DNA of 34,639 nt, from contig CACYRM010000023.1 of NCBI GenBank assembly GCA_902776845.1, positions 1 through 34,639 of the forward strand, written 5' to 3'. Positions within the stretch are counted from its first letter, which is position 1; each line of letters starts with the position of its first letter. Of this stretch, positions 33,190-34,639 are shown in pieces. The notes below the pieces were generated by a model that was given only the letters and a program-made list of their open reading frames with translations, was not told where the DNA came from and made no database searches. The stretch is from Oscillospiraceae bacterium. GTDB lineage: Bacteria > Bacillota > Clostridia > Saccharofermentanales > Saccharofermentanaceae. The position numbers were made by a program, and so were the translations under genes.

Positions 33190-34639
33190 TGAGCGGTTTT
33201 TGTCATTTGCATCTTCATACTGAATACAGTCTTCTTGACGGCGCGATAAAGATCAAGGATCTCGCCGCCAGACTCAAGGATATGGGCATGACTTCATGCG
33301 CGATAACCGATCACGGTGTAATGTACGGCGCAGTCTCGTTTTACAGGGAGATGAAGGCTAACGGCATTCATCCGGTAATAGGGTGTGAAGTATATGTGGC
33401 TCCGGGTTCGAGATTTGATAAGAATACTGCTCCCGGCGCGGAAGATAAGTATTACAATCACCTGATACTCCTGGCTAAGGATAATCAGGGTCTTACGAAT
33501 CTGAACAGGCTTGTATCAGCAGGTTTTACCGAAGGTTTCTACAGAAGACCGAGGATAGATGAGGAACTCCTTGAGAAGTGGCATGAAGGACTGATATGTC
33601 TTTCCGCGTGCGTTGCCGGTAAAGTGCCTTCGCTTATCCTTTCGGGTGAGACAGAGAAAGCGGCACAGGCAGCCATATGGTATGACAGGCTTTTCGGCAG
33701 AGGCAATTACTATCTTGAGATACAGGCAAATACCACGCCTGAACAGGCGAGGGTCAACGCGGCTCTCGTTAAGCTTTCCAATGAGACCGGCATACCTCTT
33801 GTTGCCACCAATGACTGCCATTATCTGATGAAGGATGATGCCGAGGCTCAGGATATCCTTCTTTGTATCTCGACTGCCGCAAGGATAGATGACGAGAACA
33901 GGATGCGTATGTCCTGCGATGAGTTTTACGTCAAATCCGAGACCGAGATGAGAAGGTTTTTCCCTGAACTCTCAGAAGCGATCGATAACACCGGAAAGAT
34001 CGCCGATATGTGCAATGCCGAATATGATTTTGAGACTATACATCTTCCCGTTTATGAAGTGCCTGAAGGCTTCAGCAGTCACGCGGATTATCTTGCTGAT
34101 CTGACATATAAGGGTCTTGAGAAGAGATTTGAAGTAACTCCTCCGACGGGAAGCGTTGATGAGTATATGAAGCGCGCAGAATATGAGCTTTCAGTTATAA
34201 ACAGCATGGGCTATACCGATTACTATCTCATAGTCTGGGATTTTATAAACTATGCCAAGACACATGAAGTCACTGTCGGACCGGGAAGAGGCTCCGGCGC
34301 CGGTTCGCTCGTTGCATATGCTGTCGGAATAACTGATATCGATCCCATCAGATACGGACTTGTTTTCGAGAGATTCCTGAACTCCGAAAGAGTATCGATG
34401 CCTGACTTCGATGTCGATTTCAACGATGAGAGAAGACAGACGGCAATAGACTATGTCGAGGCCAAATACGGCAAGACGAGAGTCGCCCATGTTATTACTT
34501 TCGGCACGCTTGCCGCAAGACAGGCGGTTAAGGATGTTGCAAGGGTTCTTAACATGCCTGTCGCACAGAGCAACAAGCTGACAAAGATGATACCGTTCTC
34601 TGTCGGCATGACACTGAAGCAGGCTCTTGAGATAAGCAC
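33189..34639 (+). CDS. dnaE: DNA polymerase III alpha subunit (DnaE), N-terminal part
   Basis: The frame is open from the ATG at 33189 to the right edge, 483 residues, against roughly 1100-1200 for the full protein. The N-terminal PHP domain is clear: FCHLHLHTEYSLLDGAIKI, ITDHGVMYGAVSFY and NDCHYL, with metal-binding histidines. The polymerase core begins with DFINYAKTHEVTVGPGRGSG and contains the catalytic aspartates of MPDFDVDFNDERR (Asp406, Asp408, Asp410). The start overlaps the uvrB stop by one base, so the two are translationally coupled and should share the SOS-regulated promoter. In Firmicutes that also have PolC, DnaE extends primers and can bypass lesions; whether PolC exists here is not visible. 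Confidence 0.97.
   Translation, partial: MSGFCHLHLHTEYSLLDGAIKIKDLAARLKDMGMTSCAITDHGVMYGAVSFYREMKANGIHPVIGCEVYVAPGSRFDKNTAPGAEDKYYNHLILLAKDNQGLTNLNRLVSAGFTEGFYRRPRIDEELLEKWHEGLICLSACVAGKVPSLILSGETEKAAQAAIWYDRLFGRGNYYLEIQANTTPEQARVNAALVKLSNETGIPLVATNDCHYLMKDDAEAQDILLCISTAARIDDENRMRMSCDEFYVKSETEMRRFFPELSEAIDNTGKIADMCNAEYDFETIHLPVYEVPEGFSSHADYLADLTYKGLEKRFEVTPPTGSVDEYMKRAEYELSVINSMGYTDYYLIVWDFINYAKTHEVTVGPGRGSGAGSLVAYAVGITDIDPIRYGLVFERFLNSERVSMPDFDVDFNDERRQTAIDYVEAKYGKTRVAHVITFGTLAARQAVKDVARVLNMPVAQSNKLTKMIPFSVGMTLKQALEIS

Overview
The window reads as the chromosome of an anaerobic Gram-positive bacterium of the class Clostridia, probably an uncultured gut or rumen lineage. This is inferred from several features. 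L27 carries the Firmicutes N-terminal extension next to its Prp protease. The gene order rho-rpmE-yqhQ-prmC is present, as is a LexA box of Bacillus/Clostridium type. There is an ECF sigma/anti-sigma cassette of Firmicutes style, strong GGAGG-type ribosome binding sites, and a fumarate reductase. Base composition looks moderate and even. I see no phage, transposon, CRISPR array, rRNA or tRNA gene. Gene density is high and no gene-free stretch exceeds 300 bases.

Layout. 1-3146: glycan use, with the 3' part of a GH2 glycosidase, an NAD(P)HX epimerase and a GH29 alpha-L-fucosidase. 3155-5510: an SPFH/zinc-ribbon protein on the minus strand and a divergent membrane-anchored hypothetical. 5564-8047 (minus): leuS. 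8337-14067: mreB, rho with a very long disordered insert, rpmE, yqhQ (DUF1385) and prmC. 14212-16713: a three-gene overlapping ECF sigma factor / multi-spanning anti-sigma / DUF4097 lipoprotein operon with a likely autoregulated promoter. 16817-17659 (minus): a VOC-domain protein. 17812-19761: a membrane protein with two Rossmann (RCK-like) domains and a C-terminal RyR domain. 19834-23375: ybaK-type deacylase, murC and an unknown multi-spanning protein. 23411-25761: rplU-prp-rpmA-obg, in which rpmA carries an internal out-of-frame deletion. 25854-28712: a cytochrome b / flavoprotein / iron-sulfur fumarate reductase operon. 28994-31076: DUF212 phosphatase-like protein, AlkD-like glycosylase and 1-phosphofructokinase. 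31089-34639: an SOS-controlled uvrB overlapping the start of dnaE, which runs off the right edge.

The items most worth a second look are: the broken L27 gene; the RyR-RCK membrane protein, a candidate ligand-gated channel; a fumarate reductase flavoprotein lacking the histidine that normally binds FAD covalently; the roughly 200-residue charged insert in Rho; and the uvrB promoter with a perfect LexA box inside its spacer, driving an operon that includes DNA polymerase III alpha. Functions come from motif recognition by eye; no database search was possible.
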